Assembly: GCF_900155475.1 (NCBI RefSeq)
Contig: NZ_FXAM01000005.1
Coordinates: forward strand, 1 to 45,845
DNA length: 45,845 bases
From: Methylomagnum ishizawai
GTDB lineage: Bacteria > Pseudomonadota > Gammaproteobacteria > Methylococcales > Methylococcaceae
Reading direction: 5' to 3'
Shown: positions 9,755 through 18,038 of the stretch, in pieces
Layout: every line of letters begins with the position of its first letter
Position numbering within the stretch: position 1 is the stretch's first letter
Made by a program: the position numbers and the translations under genes
Notes under the pieces: generated by a model
Database searches by the model: none
The model's input: only the letters and a program-made list of their open reading frames with translations
What the model was told of the DNA's origin: nothing

Positions 9755-10686
9755 GAGGATATCCGGCACATAAGCTGCTTACGCGGAGTTGGCCTTGATC
9801 CGTCTTTCAAGGATTAGGGCGCAGGCGAATTGAAGAAGGGCCAAATAATTGGCTCCACGGCAGGTGTAGCGGGTTCGGATGGCCCGGAAGCCCTTGAGCC
9901 AAGCGAATGTCCGCTCCACCACCCACCGCCGAGCGGGGTGTGTTTCCGCGGAGCCGGGGCGTTTTTCCTCGCCGATCTTGCGAATGTGGGGAACGTAGCC
10001 CAATCCCGCAACCTCCCGCTCAACCCGCTCGTACCCATAACCCTTGTCCAGGCAAAGATGCCGGGGTCCTTGCTGGGTGCCGGCGGGTGCCGCGATCACG
10101 GCCGCCTCGACCGTGACAGTCACCAAGCGGCTGTCGTGTACGTTGGCCCCGGCTTGCACGACGGCAAAGGGCATCCCTTTCCCATCCACCTGGAGGTGGA
10201 TCTTGCCGCCACTACGCCCGCGATCCGTGGGATTGCGCCCCAACCCCTCGTCCTTCCGGCAGTGGGCTTGGCGCACCGGGGCCTGCACCAGGCTGCCGTC
10301 CATCGACTGCCAGGCCAGTTCAAAACCCTCAAGCTCCTCATAATCCGCCGCCGACCAGCGGAACATCTCCGTGAACACGCCCGCAGCGGCCCATCGCTGG
10401 AAGTGTTCGTGGACCGCGCTCTTCGAGCCATAGCAGGGCGGCAGGCAATTCCATTGGCAACCAGTTTTGAGCACGTACAAAATCCCATTCATGACCGTCC
10501 GGAACCCCAGCGGCTTGGAACCGCCCGGCCTGCGCCGCTTGAACGGCTCCAACAACGACGCTACCCGCTCCCACAGTCGATCCGAGATTTCCAAGCAACT
10601 CACGACTCTCCTTCGCTTCCCGCCTTGCAAAAAACGGGGCTTTTAAACGCTCGCCGCGAAAAGCACAAGATGTGCCGGATGTCCTC
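9755..10686 (-). mobile_element. IS5-family (IS427-type) element nested in IS3 copy 1
   Basis: 932 bp with ends GAGGATATCCGGCACAT and the complement of GAGGACATCCGGCACAT. It interrupts the IS3 right end and duplicates TTA (9752-9754 and 10687-10689). The uninterrupted sequence at this point is present in IS3 copies 2 and 3, so the insertion point is certain to within a base or two. Confidence 0.9.
9779..10630 (-). CDS. IS5-family transposase
   Basis: 283 aa. An N-terminal DUF4096-type region (LWERVASLLEPFKRRRPGGSKP) is followed by a DDE_Tnp_1 core with aspartates in WQSMDGSLVQAP and CLDKGYGYE and the glutamate in RRWVVERTFAWL, the typical IS5/IS427 arrangement. It appears intact and fills the element. 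Start chosen at the first ATG inside the right inverted repeat. Confidence 0.9.
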   Translation of the reverse strand: MQGGKRRRVVSCLEISDRLWERVASLLEPFKRRRPGGSKPLGFRTVMNGILYVLKTGCQWNCLPPCYGSKSAVHEHFQRWAAAGVFTEMFRWSAADYEELEGFELAWQSMDGSLVQAPVRQAHCRKDEGLGRNPTDRGRSGGKIHLQVDGKGMPFAVVQAGANVHDSRLVTVTVEAAVIAAPAGTQQGPRHLCLDKGYGYERVEREVAGLGYVPHIRKIGEEKRPGSAETHPARRWVVERTFAWLKGFRAIRTRYTCRGANYLALLQFACALILERRIKANSA

Positions 10687-10720
10687 TTAGCCGACTGTTC
10701 AGATTTCCGAGACCACCTCT

Positions 10721-11110
10721 CCCGTACCCGCCGCGCTGGGGGGTTTGGGGGGCGATAGCCCCCCGGTGTGATGGGCTGCGAAGCTTCCTTTATAGCTCTG
10801 AGGTATTTATTCGCGTCTGAATAAGTCAGACCACTTAACGGCTATTCGCATGACACTTAATTGATCCTCCCAGGCCGGAGCGGGAAGCTCCCTGACACTT
10901 ATTTTTGATATTGCGTCTTATTACTATTTGATGCCCAAACCTGGGCCGGAACCGGCATCGAGGGCACGGCCTGGGCGGCGTGGGCCGACATGGACGAGGC
11001 GGATCGGGGGCGGATCGGGGAGCGATCTGGAGGGCGGGGTATAGGGGGGCGTCGCCGGGGGGCCAGCGTGCGGAAAAACGGGGGGAAGGGAGCCGGGGCC
11101 GGGGGATCGG
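10721..11110. other. Non-coding region downstream of rep; possible origin of replication
   Basis: 390 bp without a convincing gene. It holds a perfect GGGGGGC-gata-GCCCCCC hairpin (10747-10764), an inverted repeat GTCTGA-ataag-TCAGAC (10815-10831) and two direct repeats TGACACTTA (10851-10859 and 10903-10911) 52 bp apart, with a related CACTTAA at about 10832. An AT-rich stretch lies at 10908-10930. In IncFII-type plasmids the origin lies downstream of repA, which fits this position, but assignment as oriV is inference. Confidence 0.4.
10747..10764. terminator. GC-rich perfect hairpin downstream of rep
   Basis: A 7-bp G/C stem with a GATA loop, immediately beside IS3 copy 1. No T-run follows, so it is only a weak terminator candidate. 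It could equally be a replication-associated structure. Confidence 0.3.
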
Positions 11111-12091
11111 CTAGCTGGTGTCGGGCTTGGCCCCGCTCCACTGTAGTGCTTTCTCGATGGCTTCCATCTGGCTCAGCCCCGGTTGCTCCTGCATGAGCCG
11201 CTTGGCCAGTTCCAAGGTGGGGTTGGTCGCGGTGGCTTGGCGCTCGGGCTGGGGCGCGGGTTCGGGCTGGGGTTTCTTGCCCAAGAAGTCGTGCGCGTAG
11301 GCGAAGAACGCTTCGGCGGCGTTATCGTTCTCCGTCTTGGGCCTGTCCGTCTTGCCGGTGTCCGTGGCCGACGCTCCGGCTTTGGGCTTGCGCTTGCCGC
11401 CCATCAAGGCCGTGGCCGCCATCAGTTCGCGGCCCATTTCGATCAGTTTCCGCTTCTTGTCCTTGTCGTGCTTGTCCCGCCGCCGCTCCGCCGCCTTCCG
11501 GCGCTCGTGTTCCAACCATTGGCCCAGGCCCAGCGCGTTGAACAACTGCCGGTTGATGGCGCGGATCGCGGCGAAGCCCTTGTAGGTCACGTCGTCGAGC
11601 TTGGCGCAGCGGGGATGCACGGTGATGATGCCCGCCCGCTTGAGGTCGGCTATCGACCGCCACGCCCGGCGCACGGTCAGCCCGGCCCGCTCGGCCAAGC
11701 CGATCACCAGGGCGCGGCCCTCGGCATCCCGCTTGGTCTCCATCGGAATACCCGCCATGCTCCCATCGGCCTGGGGGATGCCCACGCGCAGGGTCACGAG
11801 GTCCGTGTAGTGCATCAACGCGCCCAGGAGGGAACAACACGCCTCGCGGCGCTCGGTGCGTTGCTGGCGGGCGCTGCGGTTGGCGGCGTTGAGGGTGGGG
11901 AGGGTCGAGGGGTCGCGGAAATAGTCGCGGATGCGCTCGATGATCCGGCGCAGGATCAGGGGCCGGTTGGCGTGGTTTTTAGGCGGCTCGAATGGGCGGG
12001 GCCGTTGCGGGTCGTGGCCGCAGCGGTTGCCGGATTTCGGGCGTCCGGGTTTAGGACCGGCTATGGCAGTGCTAGAATTACATCCGTCCAT
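11111..12091 (-). CDS. Plasmid replication initiator, IncFII RepA-like
   Basis: 326 aa. The central part (TDLVTLRVGIPQADG, then a winged-helix-like RRAWRSIADLKRAGIITVHPR, then YKGFAAIRAINRQLFNALGLGQWLEHERRKA) matches my memory of the IncFII RepA family of theta-replication initiators. A highly charged linker (KDKKRK) and a Pro/Gln-rich C-terminus follow. Start ATG at 12091 with an AGGAT ribosome-binding site. The palindrome at 12219-12236 lies upstream and an origin-like stretch lies downstream. The role is assigned from family resemblance and plasmid context (parAB present, circular contig). Confidence 0.75.
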   Translation of the reverse strand: MDGCNSSTAIAGPKPGRPKSGNRCGHDPQRPRPFEPPKNHANRPLILRRIIERIRDYFRDPSTLPTLNAANRSARQQRTERREACCSLLGALMHYTDLVTLRVGIPQADGSMAGIPMETKRDAEGRALVIGLAERAGLTVRRAWRSIADLKRAGIITVHPRCAKLDDVTYKGFAAIRAINRQLFNALGLGQWLEHERRKAAERRRDKHDKDKKRKLIEMGRELMAATALMGGKRKPKAGASATDTGKTDRPKTENDNAAEAFFAYAHDFLGKKPQPEPAPQPERQATATNPTLELAKRLMQEQPGLSQMEAIEKALQWSGAKPDTS

Positions 12092-12196
12092 ACTAATCCT
12101 ATGCGAAGGGTGATGTCGGACATCTGGGCCGGGGTGTTAGTTGCGCTTACCGGCCCTCTAATTTTGTGCATTCTGTAATATTTCCTATGTCTTGTC

Positions 12197-12236
12197 TGTA
12201 GGAGTTTTCTTGCTTTTTTGTAGGAAAAATCCTACA
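12197..12236. promoter_or_regulatory. Operator or iteron-like TGTAGGA sites upstream of rep
   Basis: The palindrome TGTAGGAAAAATCCTACA (12219-12236) and a separate half-site TGTAGGA (12197-12203) start 22 bp apart, about two helical turns. They lie between divergent rep (minus) and the XRE gene at 12312 (plus). They could bind the XRE regulator or Rep. The TGTAG...CTACA outer bases resemble the parS-like palindromes at 30027 and 31816. Confidence 0.45.
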
Positions 12237-12311
12237 CGGTTAACTTAATCTACTTTTTGCATCAGCACTTGAGCCGCTTACACAGTTGCCTCGATTTAAG
12301 GGACGAGGCGT

Positions 12312-12566
12312 GTGGCGAAATCAATCTACCGAATGGAGGGGGCTATTTTCTCAAATATCCTCACCGAGGCTCGGGAGCGGGCCGGGCTATCTCAAGCCCG
12401 GCTAGCTGAGCGGCTCGGCTGCCCTCAATCTCGTATTGCCCGGATCGAAACCAATCAGCGGCGGCTTGATTTCGTCGAATGCTACGAATATTGCGCGGCG
12501 CTCGGCATGTCGCTCTCCGACCTGGTGGCGGAGTTCGAGCGGCGGATAGCGCTACGCGGCCCGTGA
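12312..12566 (+). CDS. Small XRE-family HTH regulator
   Basis: 84 aa with a helix-turn-helix in the first ~60 residues (LSQARLAERLGCPQSRIARIE). GTG start at 12312 preceded by AGGGACGAGG. A later in-frame ATG at 12333 is possible. It is divergent from rep across a palindrome-bearing 220-bp region, and its 3' end overlaps by 15 bp the convergent XRE gene at 12552-12788. A copy-number or maintenance regulator is plausible, but no target is shown. Confidence 0.78.
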   Translation: MAKSIYRMEGAIFSNILTEARERAGLSQARLAERLGCPQSRIARIETNQRRLDFVECYEYCAALGMSLSDLVAEFERRIALRGP

Positions 12567-12788
12567 TTGCTCCATGCGCTCGATCTCGGCCAACAGTTCC
12601 GAACCCGATATCCCAAAGCCGCGGGCGAAGTCGCGCAGGGAACTCAGGTTGATATCGGCTTTCCTGCCACCCTCAATCCGCGCAATCAGTGGCTGCGAGA
12701 GGCCGCAACGCTCCGCAAGCTGAGTTTGGGTCAGCTTTAGTGCCGCCCGGCGCTCCGCGATGACTTTCCCGATGACATTGATGCTCAT
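12552..12788 (-). CDS. Small XRE-family HTH regulator
   Basis: 78 aa, HTH region LTQTQLAERCGLSQPLIARIEGG followed by a short helix. I prefer the ATG at 12788, which has AAGGGT a few bases upstream; a TTG five codons earlier (12803) would extend it. It is convergent with, and overlaps, the XRE gene at 12312-12566. The inverted repeat ATTAC-gtta-GTAAT at 12816-12829 just upstream may be its own operator. Two unrelated-length HTH proteins facing tail to tail are not a classical toxin-antitoxin pair, since neither resembles a toxin. Confidence 0.78.
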   Translation of the reverse strand: MSINVIGKVIAERRAALKLTQTQLAERCGLSQPLIARIEGGRKADINLSSLRDFARGFGISGSELLAEIERMEQSRAA

Positions 12789-12815
12789 GTTTTTACCCTT
12801 CAATCTCCGTTGCGG

Positions 12816-12829
12816 ATTACGTTAGTAAT
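12816..12829 (-). promoter_or_regulatory. Inverted repeat upstream of XRE gene, possible operator
   Basis: ATTAC-gtta-GTAAT, a perfect 5-bp inverted repeat about 28 bp upstream of the chosen ATG of the minus-strand XRE gene. The position suits an autoregulatory operator. Short enough to be chance. Confidence 0.3.
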
Positions 12830-13012
12830 TTCTACCGAAAAAAGCAAAGGCCTGGCGAAAAAAAATCCGCCCGGCCCTAAAAAGGGGCGGCGGATCACCG
12901 CCCTTTGAAAAAATTCGCTACACCGAGGTTAGGGTCATTGGGGTGGATGCTCAGAGGTGGCCCCGATTGTTTGAACAAGATTTAAGCCGGGATAAGTGGA
13001 TACCCTGCTGGG

Positions 13013-13843
13013 TTAAGCGGCCTTGGGAAGGGCCGGTCGGGGTTTAAAGTAGACCTCATCCGGGGTTTGGCTGTCCAGGCTCGAATGGGGCCGCCGGGTA
13101 TTGTAGAAATCCAGGTACCGACCGATGGATTCGCGGGCTTCCCGGACCGAGTCGTAGGCTTTGAGGTAAACCTCCTCGTACTTCACCGTCCGCCAGAGGC
13201 GTTCGACGAAGACGTTGTCGCGCCAGGAACCCTTGCCGTCCATGCTGATGCGGATGTTCCGGCCCGTCAGCACCTCGATGAACTCCCCGCTGGTGAACTG
13301 GGAACCTTGGTCGGTGTGGACGATATCCGGCGGGCCGTAGCGGCGCAGCGCCTCCTCCAGGGCCTCGACGCAGAAGCCCGCGTCCATGGCGACCGATACC
13401 CGATGGGCCAGGGCCTTGCGGCTGGCCCAGTCGAGGACCACGCACAGGTAGACGAAGCCCCGTGCCATCGGGATGTAGGTGATGTCCAAGGCCCAGACCG
13501 CGTTGGGCCGGTCGATGGTCAGGCCGCGTAGCAGATAGGGATAGATCTTGTGGGCCGGATGCCTCTGGGTGGTTTTGGGACGCCGGTACAGGGCTTCGAT
13601 GCCCATGCGGGCCATCAGCGTGGCCACATGGCGGCGTCCGACCCGGAAGCCTTCCCGGTTCAGGGTGTCGCGCAGCAGCCGGGCGCCCATGAACGGGTGT
13701 TCCAGGTGCAACGCGTCGATCCGCCGCATCAGCGCGAGGTCCGACTCCGGCACCGGCTTGGGCGCGTAGTAGGCGCCGCCCCGGCTGATGCCCAGCAATT
13801 CCGCCTGTCGGGTCAGGGAAACATCGTGGTCCCGGTCGATCAT
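13013..13843 (-). CDS. IS3-family transposase OrfB, copy 2
   Basis: 276 aa from the internal ATG, with the same DDE core as copy 1. The only clear protein difference is HKIYPY where copies 1 and 3 have HKVYPY. It is expressed through the -1 slip at 13885-13891. Confidence 0.92.
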   Translation of the reverse strand: MIDRDHDVSLTRQAELLGISRGGAYYAPKPVPESDLALMRRIDALHLEHPFMGARLLRDTLNREGFRVGRRHVATLMARMGIEALYRRPKTTQRHPAHKIYPYLLRGLTIDRPNAVWALDITYIPMARGFVYLCVVLDWASRKALAHRVSVAMDAGFCVEALEEALRRYGPPDIVHTDQGSQFTSGEFIEVLTGRNIRISMDGKGSWRDNVFVERLWRTVKYEEVYLKAYDSVREARESIGRYLDFYNTRRPHSSLDSQTPDEVYFKPRPALPKAA

Positions 13844-14145
13844 CGCTTTGCGCTCAGCTTTCCGGCCTTGCTGAGCGCGCCGGATAAAAAATCGATCTCC
13901 AGCGCCTGTTGGCCGATCTTGGCGTGCAGGGCTTTGAGGTCCACGGCGGGTTCGCTTTTGTCGTTCTCGCCACCGAACACGCTGGCGGCCCGTTCCAGAA
14001 GTTGGCTCCGCCACTCACCGATCTGGGTCGGATGGATATCGAATTCCTGCGCCAACTCGGCCAGGGTCTTTTCGCCCCGCAGGGCCGCCAGGACCACTTT
14101 GGCCTTGAAACTCGCTGAATGGTTGCGGCGTGGTCGTTTGCTCAT
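13840..14145 (-). CDS. IS3-family transposase OrfA, copy 2
   Basis: 101-aa HTH protein identical to copy 1 OrfA. It contains the slippery T TTT TTA on the minus strand at 13885-13891. Confidence 0.9.
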   Translation of the reverse strand: MSKRPRRNHSASFKAKVVLAALRGEKTLAELAQEFDIHPTQIGEWRSQLLERAASVFGGENDKSEPAVDLKALHAKIGQQALEIDFLSGALSKAGKLSAKR

Positions 14146-14260
14146 CGTATGCTCCAGTCCATCGGCGTTGCCCACGCCGTCAGGGAGCAGTTTATCCACT
14201 TAGCCGACTGTTCAGATTTCCGAGACCACCTCTGCCATGGGTTTTCCATTCGGTTTAGAC

Positions 14261-14312
14261 TTCGGCAATTTTAATCCGGTATACGCCAAATATGCGCAAT
14301 TAAATTGCCGAA
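14261..14312. promoter_or_regulatory. Long inverted repeat upstream of leuA
   Basis: TTCGGCAATTT (14261-14271) and AAATTGCCGAA (14302-14312) form a perfect 11-bp inverted repeat around a 30-nt spacer. Flanking CGGTTT (14251-14256) and AAACCG (14311-14316) partly extend it. It lies about 90 bp before the leuA start. It could be an operator or the base of a leader structure; no leucine-rich leader peptide is apparent. Confidence 0.45.
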
Positions 14313-14401
14313 ACCGCGCATTTTTCATGAGAAAACGCAAGCGCCTGCGGGTCGGAATTCCCTAAGATTGCTCCATCGCCAACCGTGTCCAGGAGCATCC
14401 C

Positions 14402-16111
14402 ATGTTGCAGTATCCCGCCCGTAAATACCGGCCCTTCGCCCCGGTGCCGCTCGCCGACCGCCAATGGCCCAACCGGGTCATCGCCGCCCCGCCCCTCTGG
14501 ATGAGCACCGACCTCCGGGACGGCAACCAGGCGCTGTTCGAGCCGATGGATGGCGGGAAGAAGCTGCGGATGTTCGAGATGCTGTGCCGGATCGGTTTCA
14601 AGGAAATCGAGGTGGCTTTCCCCTCGGCTTCCCAGACCGAGTTCGATTTCGTGCGCACGCTGATCGAGGTGGGCCACATCCCCGGCGACGTCACCATCGG
14701 GGTACTCACCCAGGCCCGCGAACACTTGATCCGCCGGACCTTCGAGTCCATCCGGGGTGCCCGCAAGGCCATCGTCCATATCTACAACGCCACCTCCCGG
14801 CCGTTCCGGGAGATCGTCTTCGGCATGGGCCGGGCCGAGGTCGTGGCCATGGCGGTGGACGCGGTCCAACTCGCCAAGGAACTCGCCGCCACGCTGCCGG
14901 AAACCGACGTGTTGCTCGAATACAGCCCGGAGACCTTCACCGCCACCGAGCTCGATTTCGCGCTCGAAATCTGCGATGCCGTGACTGCGGCCTGGGGCGC
15001 CACGCCGGAGCGGAAGGTCATCCTCAACCTGCCGACCACGGTGGAGGCCGCCACCCCGAACGTCTACGCCGACCAGGTCGAGTGGATGCACCGCCACCTC
15101 GCCCGCCGGGACGGCGTCGTGTTGAGCCTGCATCCCCACAACGACCGGGGCACGGCGGTGGCCGCCGCCGAATTGGGCCTGATGGCCGGGGCCGACCGGG
15201 TCGAGGGCTGTTTGTTCGGCAACGGCGAGCGCACCGGCAACGTCGACTTGGTCACGCTCGCCCTCAACCTCTATACCCAGGGCGTGCCTCCCGGCCTCGA
15301 CTTCCCGGATATCAACGCCGTGGCCCGGGTCTACGAGGATTGCACCCAGTTGCCCGTGCATCCGCGCCACCCTTATGCGGGGGATTTGGTATTCACGGCC
15401 TTTTCAGGCTCGCATCAGGACGCCATCAAGAAGGGGTTCGCCATCCAGAAGGACGGCGAACTTTGGAACGTGCCGTATCTGCCCCTCGATCCCGCCGATG
15501 TGGGCCGGGGTTACGACTCGGTGGTCCGGGTCAACAGCCAGTCCGGCAAGGGCGGGATCGCCTATCTCCTGGAAACCGGATACGGGGTGGCGATGCCACG
15601 CCGCCTACAGGTGGAATTCTCCGGGGTGGTGCAGCGGCATACCGAGACCAGCGGTGGCGAGGTGAGCGCCGCCAAAATTTGGCGGATTTTCTCGGCCACG
15701 TATTTGGAAACCGCCGTGCCGTTCCGCTACCGGGAACACCACCTGTTCGAGCGCGGCAAGAATCAGGGCATCCGGTTGTCCCTCGATATCGACGGGACTT
15801 CCCACCTGCTCACCGGCGAGGGCAACGGACCCATCGATGCCGCCATCCATGCCTTGCGTAGCGCGGACATCCGTGTCCAGGTGCGCAGCTACGAGGAACG
15901 GTCCATGGCGGCCAGCACCGACGGCGGCGAGGCCCAGGCCTGCGCCTTCGTCGAGATCGCCGCAGAAGGCCGGGAATGCTATGGGGTCGGCATCGACGCC
16001 AATATCGTCACCGCCTCGCTCAAAGCCATCGTCAGTGCGCTCAACCGGAGCGGCACAGCGGGCCATGCCGCGAATCCGCCGCATCCATCGGCGGCTGGCC
16101 GACAGCTTTGA
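14402..16111 (+). CDS. leuA: 2-isopropylmalate synthase (LeuA2 type)
   Basis: 569 aa; condenses acetyl-CoA with 2-oxoisovalerate, the first committed step of leucine synthesis. The N-terminal TIM barrel shows [11 protein letters not shown] (R39/D40), the metal-binding HPHNDRG (H244, H246, N247) and [19 protein letters not shown]-terminal regulatory LeuA dimer-type domain spans about 430-550. Length matches the longer LeuA2 form. Start ATG at 14402 follows CAGGAGCATCCC. It is the only leucine gene here, 32 nt before a methyltransferase gene. Plasmid leuA genes are known from Buchnera; here it may be an extra, possibly feedback-different, copy. Confidence 0.93.
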   Translation: MLQYPARKYRPFAPVPLADRQWPNRVIAAPPLWMSTDLRDGNQALFEPMDGGKKLRMFEMLCRIGFKEIEVAFPSASQTEFDFVRTLIEVGHIPGDVTIGVLTQAREHLIRRTFESIRGARKAIVHIYNATSRPFREIVFGMGRAEVVAMAVDAVQLAKELAATLPETDVLLEYSPETFTATELDFALEICDAVTAAWGATPERKVILNLPTTVEAATPNVYADQVEWMHRHLARRDGVVLSLHPHNDRGTAVAAAELGLMAGADRVEGCLFGNGERTGNVDLVTLALNLYTQGVPPGLDFPDINAVARVYEDCTQLPVHPRHPYAGDLVFTAFSGSHQDAIKKGFAIQKDGELWNVPYLPLDPADVGRGYDSVVRVNSQSGKGGIAYLLETGYGVAMPRRLQVEFSGVVQRHTETSGGEVSAAKIWRIFSATYLETAVPFRYREHHLFERGKNQGIRLSLDIDGTSHLLTGEGNGPIDAAIHALRSADIRVQVRSYEERSMAASTDGGEAQACAFVEIAAEGRECYGVGIDANIVTASLKAIVSALNRSGTAGHAANPPHPSAAGRQL

Positions 16112-16143
16112 TAGCGATTCCCAACCCAGCCCAGGAGAACCCC

Positions 16144-16917
16144 ATGAACTCAGCTTCCGCACAGCGTTTCAACACCCTCGCGGGCGGCTATGCCACCAGC
16201 GAAGTCCATTCGGCCAGCCCCACGCTCGACCGCCTGCACGGCCTGTTGCCGCACGTCGATTCGGTGTGCGATATCGCCAGCGGCGCGGGGCATACCGGCC
16301 TCCGGTTCGCGGCCACCGCCACGCGGATCGTCGCGGTCGATCCGGCACCCAATATGCTCGCCGAGGTGTGGCGTTTGGCCATTCAACGCGGCGTCGCCGT
16401 CGAAACCGTCGAAGCGTTCGCTGAGTCGGTCCCCCTGCCGACCGGTAGTTTCGACCTGGTGGTGTGCCGCGTGGCCGCCCACCATTTTTCCGATCTTCCG
16501 CAAGCCATGGCGGAAATGACCCGTCTGGCCAAGCCGGGCGGCCATGTGGCGGTGATCGACATGGAGGGGGACGAAGACCCCGTGCTGGACGCGCTCAATC
16601 ACGAGATCGAAGTATTGCACGACCCCACCCATGTCCGCTCGTATACCGCCAAGCATTGGCGGGCACTGTTCACGGCGCATGGGCTGGACGTGGTGGCTTG
16701 CGCCACCCGGCTCTGGGAAATCCCCGGCGGGATGACGGTGAGGCGTTGGTGCGAGTTGGGACATTCCGGCGATATGGCCTTCCGAGCCATCCAGGCGCGT
16801 TTGGCGTCCACCTCCGTAGAAGACTTGGCCGCGCTAGAAATCACGCGGGACGCCGACGGGGATTTCCACCTACCGATCCGCACCCTGCTGATCCTCGGAC
16901 GCAAATCCCCGGTTTGA
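16144..16917 (+). CDS. Class I SAM-dependent methyltransferase (UbiE/Methyltransf_11-like)
   Basis: 257 aa. Motif I is VCDIASGAGHTGLRFA (about 41-56), followed by an acidic IVAVDPAPNML strand, SFDLVVCRVAAHHF and PGGHVAVIDMEGDE: the standard order of a Rossmann-fold small-molecule methyltransferase. Start ATG at 16144 with CAGGAG upstream; the frame is open further upstream but overlaps leuA. It probably forms a two-gene unit with leuA. The substrate cannot be read from sequence; there is no sign that it acts in leucine synthesis. Confidence 0.85.
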   Translation: MNSASAQRFNTLAGGYATSEVHSASPTLDRLHGLLPHVDSVCDIASGAGHTGLRFAATATRIVAVDPAPNMLAEVWRLAIQRGVAVETVEAFAESVPLPTGSFDLVVCRVAAHHFSDLPQAMAEMTRLAKPGGHVAVIDMEGDEDPVLDALNHEIEVLHDPTHVRSYTAKHWRALFTAHGLDVVACATRLWEIPGGMTVRRWCELGHSGDMAFRAIQARLASTSVEDLAALEITRDADGDFHLPIRTLLILGRKSPV

Positions 16918-17001
16918 CGGGTACCCCAGCCGTTCCGGCTTCATCCTGACTACGTCTTGGGTGTCCCGGCCCACGCCAGCGGCACGAGACCCACCAGGGC
17001 G

Positions 17002-17143
17002 CTATCGAGCGCCGACCCAGGGCTGGATCGCCACGGCGGATACGCTGTTGGCGGGGGCGCCCTCGATGACCTTGCGGCTGATGGCGAGGTAGACCAGGAC
17101 GTTGCGTGTCTTGTCGTACATCCGTTTGATATTCGTGGACTTG
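17002..17143 (-). pseudogene. creA: CreA-family protein, C-terminal fragment cut by an IS5-type element
   Basis: The minus strand reads KSTNIKRMYDKTRNVLVYL followed by ISRKVIEGAPANSVSAVAIQPW and a stop at 17002. This is the conserved C-terminal end of the CreA family of periplasmic proteins of unknown function. The 5' part is missing: the insertion sequence beginning at 17144 interrupts it, and no continuation is found beyond 17995. A relic of a gene captured from a chromosome. Confidence 0.65.
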
Positions 17144-17995
17144 AGAAACTGTCTGGCAAAAAGGAATTCATGTAGAGTCAAGCCCCCGTTGATTTTCCAA
17201 GGTTCCCCGACATGAGCTATCCGAGCGACCTGAGCGACGAAGAATGGTCGTTGATCGAACACCACTTCCGCCCGAAGGACCGGCGTGGCAATGCCAGCAA
17301 GCACCCGCGCAAGCGGGTGGTGGACGCCATCCTGTACGTGGTGGAGGGCGGCATCAAATGGCGGATGCTGCCGAAGGACTTCCCGCCCTGGCAGACCGTG
17401 TACGACCATTTCAGCCGTTGGAACAAGGCCGGGGTCTGGGAAACGGCCCTGGACGAGATCAACGCGCGGCATCGAAAAAAAAGCATCGGGCCGGTTCCCC
17501 GAGCTACGCCATCATCGACTCGCAGAGCGTCAAGACCCAGTACGCCAGCGAGGAGCGGGGGATCGACGGCGGCAAGCGCGTGAAGGGGCACAAGCGGCAC
17601 ATCGTCGTGGACGTCCTGGGCCACCTGCTGCATGTCGAGGTCCACGCCGCCAACCTGAGCGACACCGTACGCGGCTGCGAAGTCATGCGCCGGGCGGCGG
17701 AGAAGCATCCCGGCATCGAGGCATTCTCCGGCGACGCGGGCTATCGCGGCACGGCGGTCGAATACGTGGAGGAAAAGCTGGGCTTGGTCCTGCACATCTC
17801 GCAAAGGATCGTGGACGGCTTCGCCGTCCTGCCGAAACGCTGGATCGTCGAGCGGACGTTCGCCTGGTTCGGCTCGTTCCGCCGGTTGAGCAAGGATTTC
17901 GAAACCCTTACCGCCACCGCCGAGAACGTTATCCGCATCGCCATGCTGAGGACCACCCTTGCAAAATGTGTCTGAGCTTTTGCCAGACAGCTTCT
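17144..17995 (+). mobile_element. IS5-family element with A8 frameshift site
   Basis: 852 bp. Ends AGAAACTGTCTGGCAAAA and the complement of AGAAGCTGTCTGGCAAAA (17 of 18 matching). It contains a two-frame transposase. No clean target duplication is seen, and the genes on the two sides (CreA relic, Mut7-C relic) are unrelated, so a deletion probably followed insertion. Confidence 0.87.
17212..17975 (+). CDS. IS5-family transposase, two frames joined at an A8 run
   Basis: The first frame (from ATG 17212) encodes the DUF4096-like N-terminus (YPSDLSDEEWSLIEHHF through AVW-type RWNKAGVWETALDEI). The DDE part, with YAIIDSQSVKT, FSGDAGYRG and RRW-like RWIVERTFAWF, lies in the -1 frame and ends at 17975. 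The switch is at eight A residues near 17476-17483. IS5 elements of this group use programmed frameshifting at such runs, so the gene may be functional; a homopolymer error is the alternative. Confidence 0.82.
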
Positions 17996-18038
17996 AATAG
18001 AACTCCAGGGACATGGCGGTATTTCCTCGCGGTCGGAT

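Larger units (their letters stand above)
8505..10720 (-). mobile_element. IS3-family element, copy 1, split by a nested IS5-type element
   Basis: Left end AGAGGTGGCCCCGATT at 8505, right end ...CGAGACCACCTCT at 10720. The IS3 sequence is 1250 bp (8505-9754) plus 31 bp (10690-10720), which equals exactly the 1281 bp of the uninterrupted copies at 12953 and 27448. The gap is a separate element (9755-10686) with a TTA duplication. The inverted repeats match at about 17 of 24 positions. No target duplication of the IS3 element itself is visible. Confidence 0.92.
12953..14233 (-). mobile_element. IS3-family element, copy 2 (complete)
   Basis: 1281 bp, AGAGGTGG...CCACCTCT ends, uninterrupted. It is nearly identical to copies 1 and 3 (for example one C/T difference near 13463 and one near 13546). 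The flanks ...gatgctc and gccatgg show no target duplication, suggesting rearrangement between copies since insertion. Confidence 0.94.

Noticed and set aside
10899-11141. 80-codon Pro/Arg-rich frame downstream of rep
   Set aside because: High-GC artefact with strongly biased composition and no recognisable domain; overlaps the putative origin.
12312-12788. Toxin-antitoxin pair formed by the two small HTH genes
   Set aside because: Both proteins are XRE-type DNA binders, convergent and not co-transcribed; neither looks like a toxin.
14327-14365. 12-residue leader peptide before leuA (attenuator)
   Set aside because: The short frame encodes mostly Arg/Lys with one Leu and has no ribosome-binding site, so leucine attenuation is not supported.
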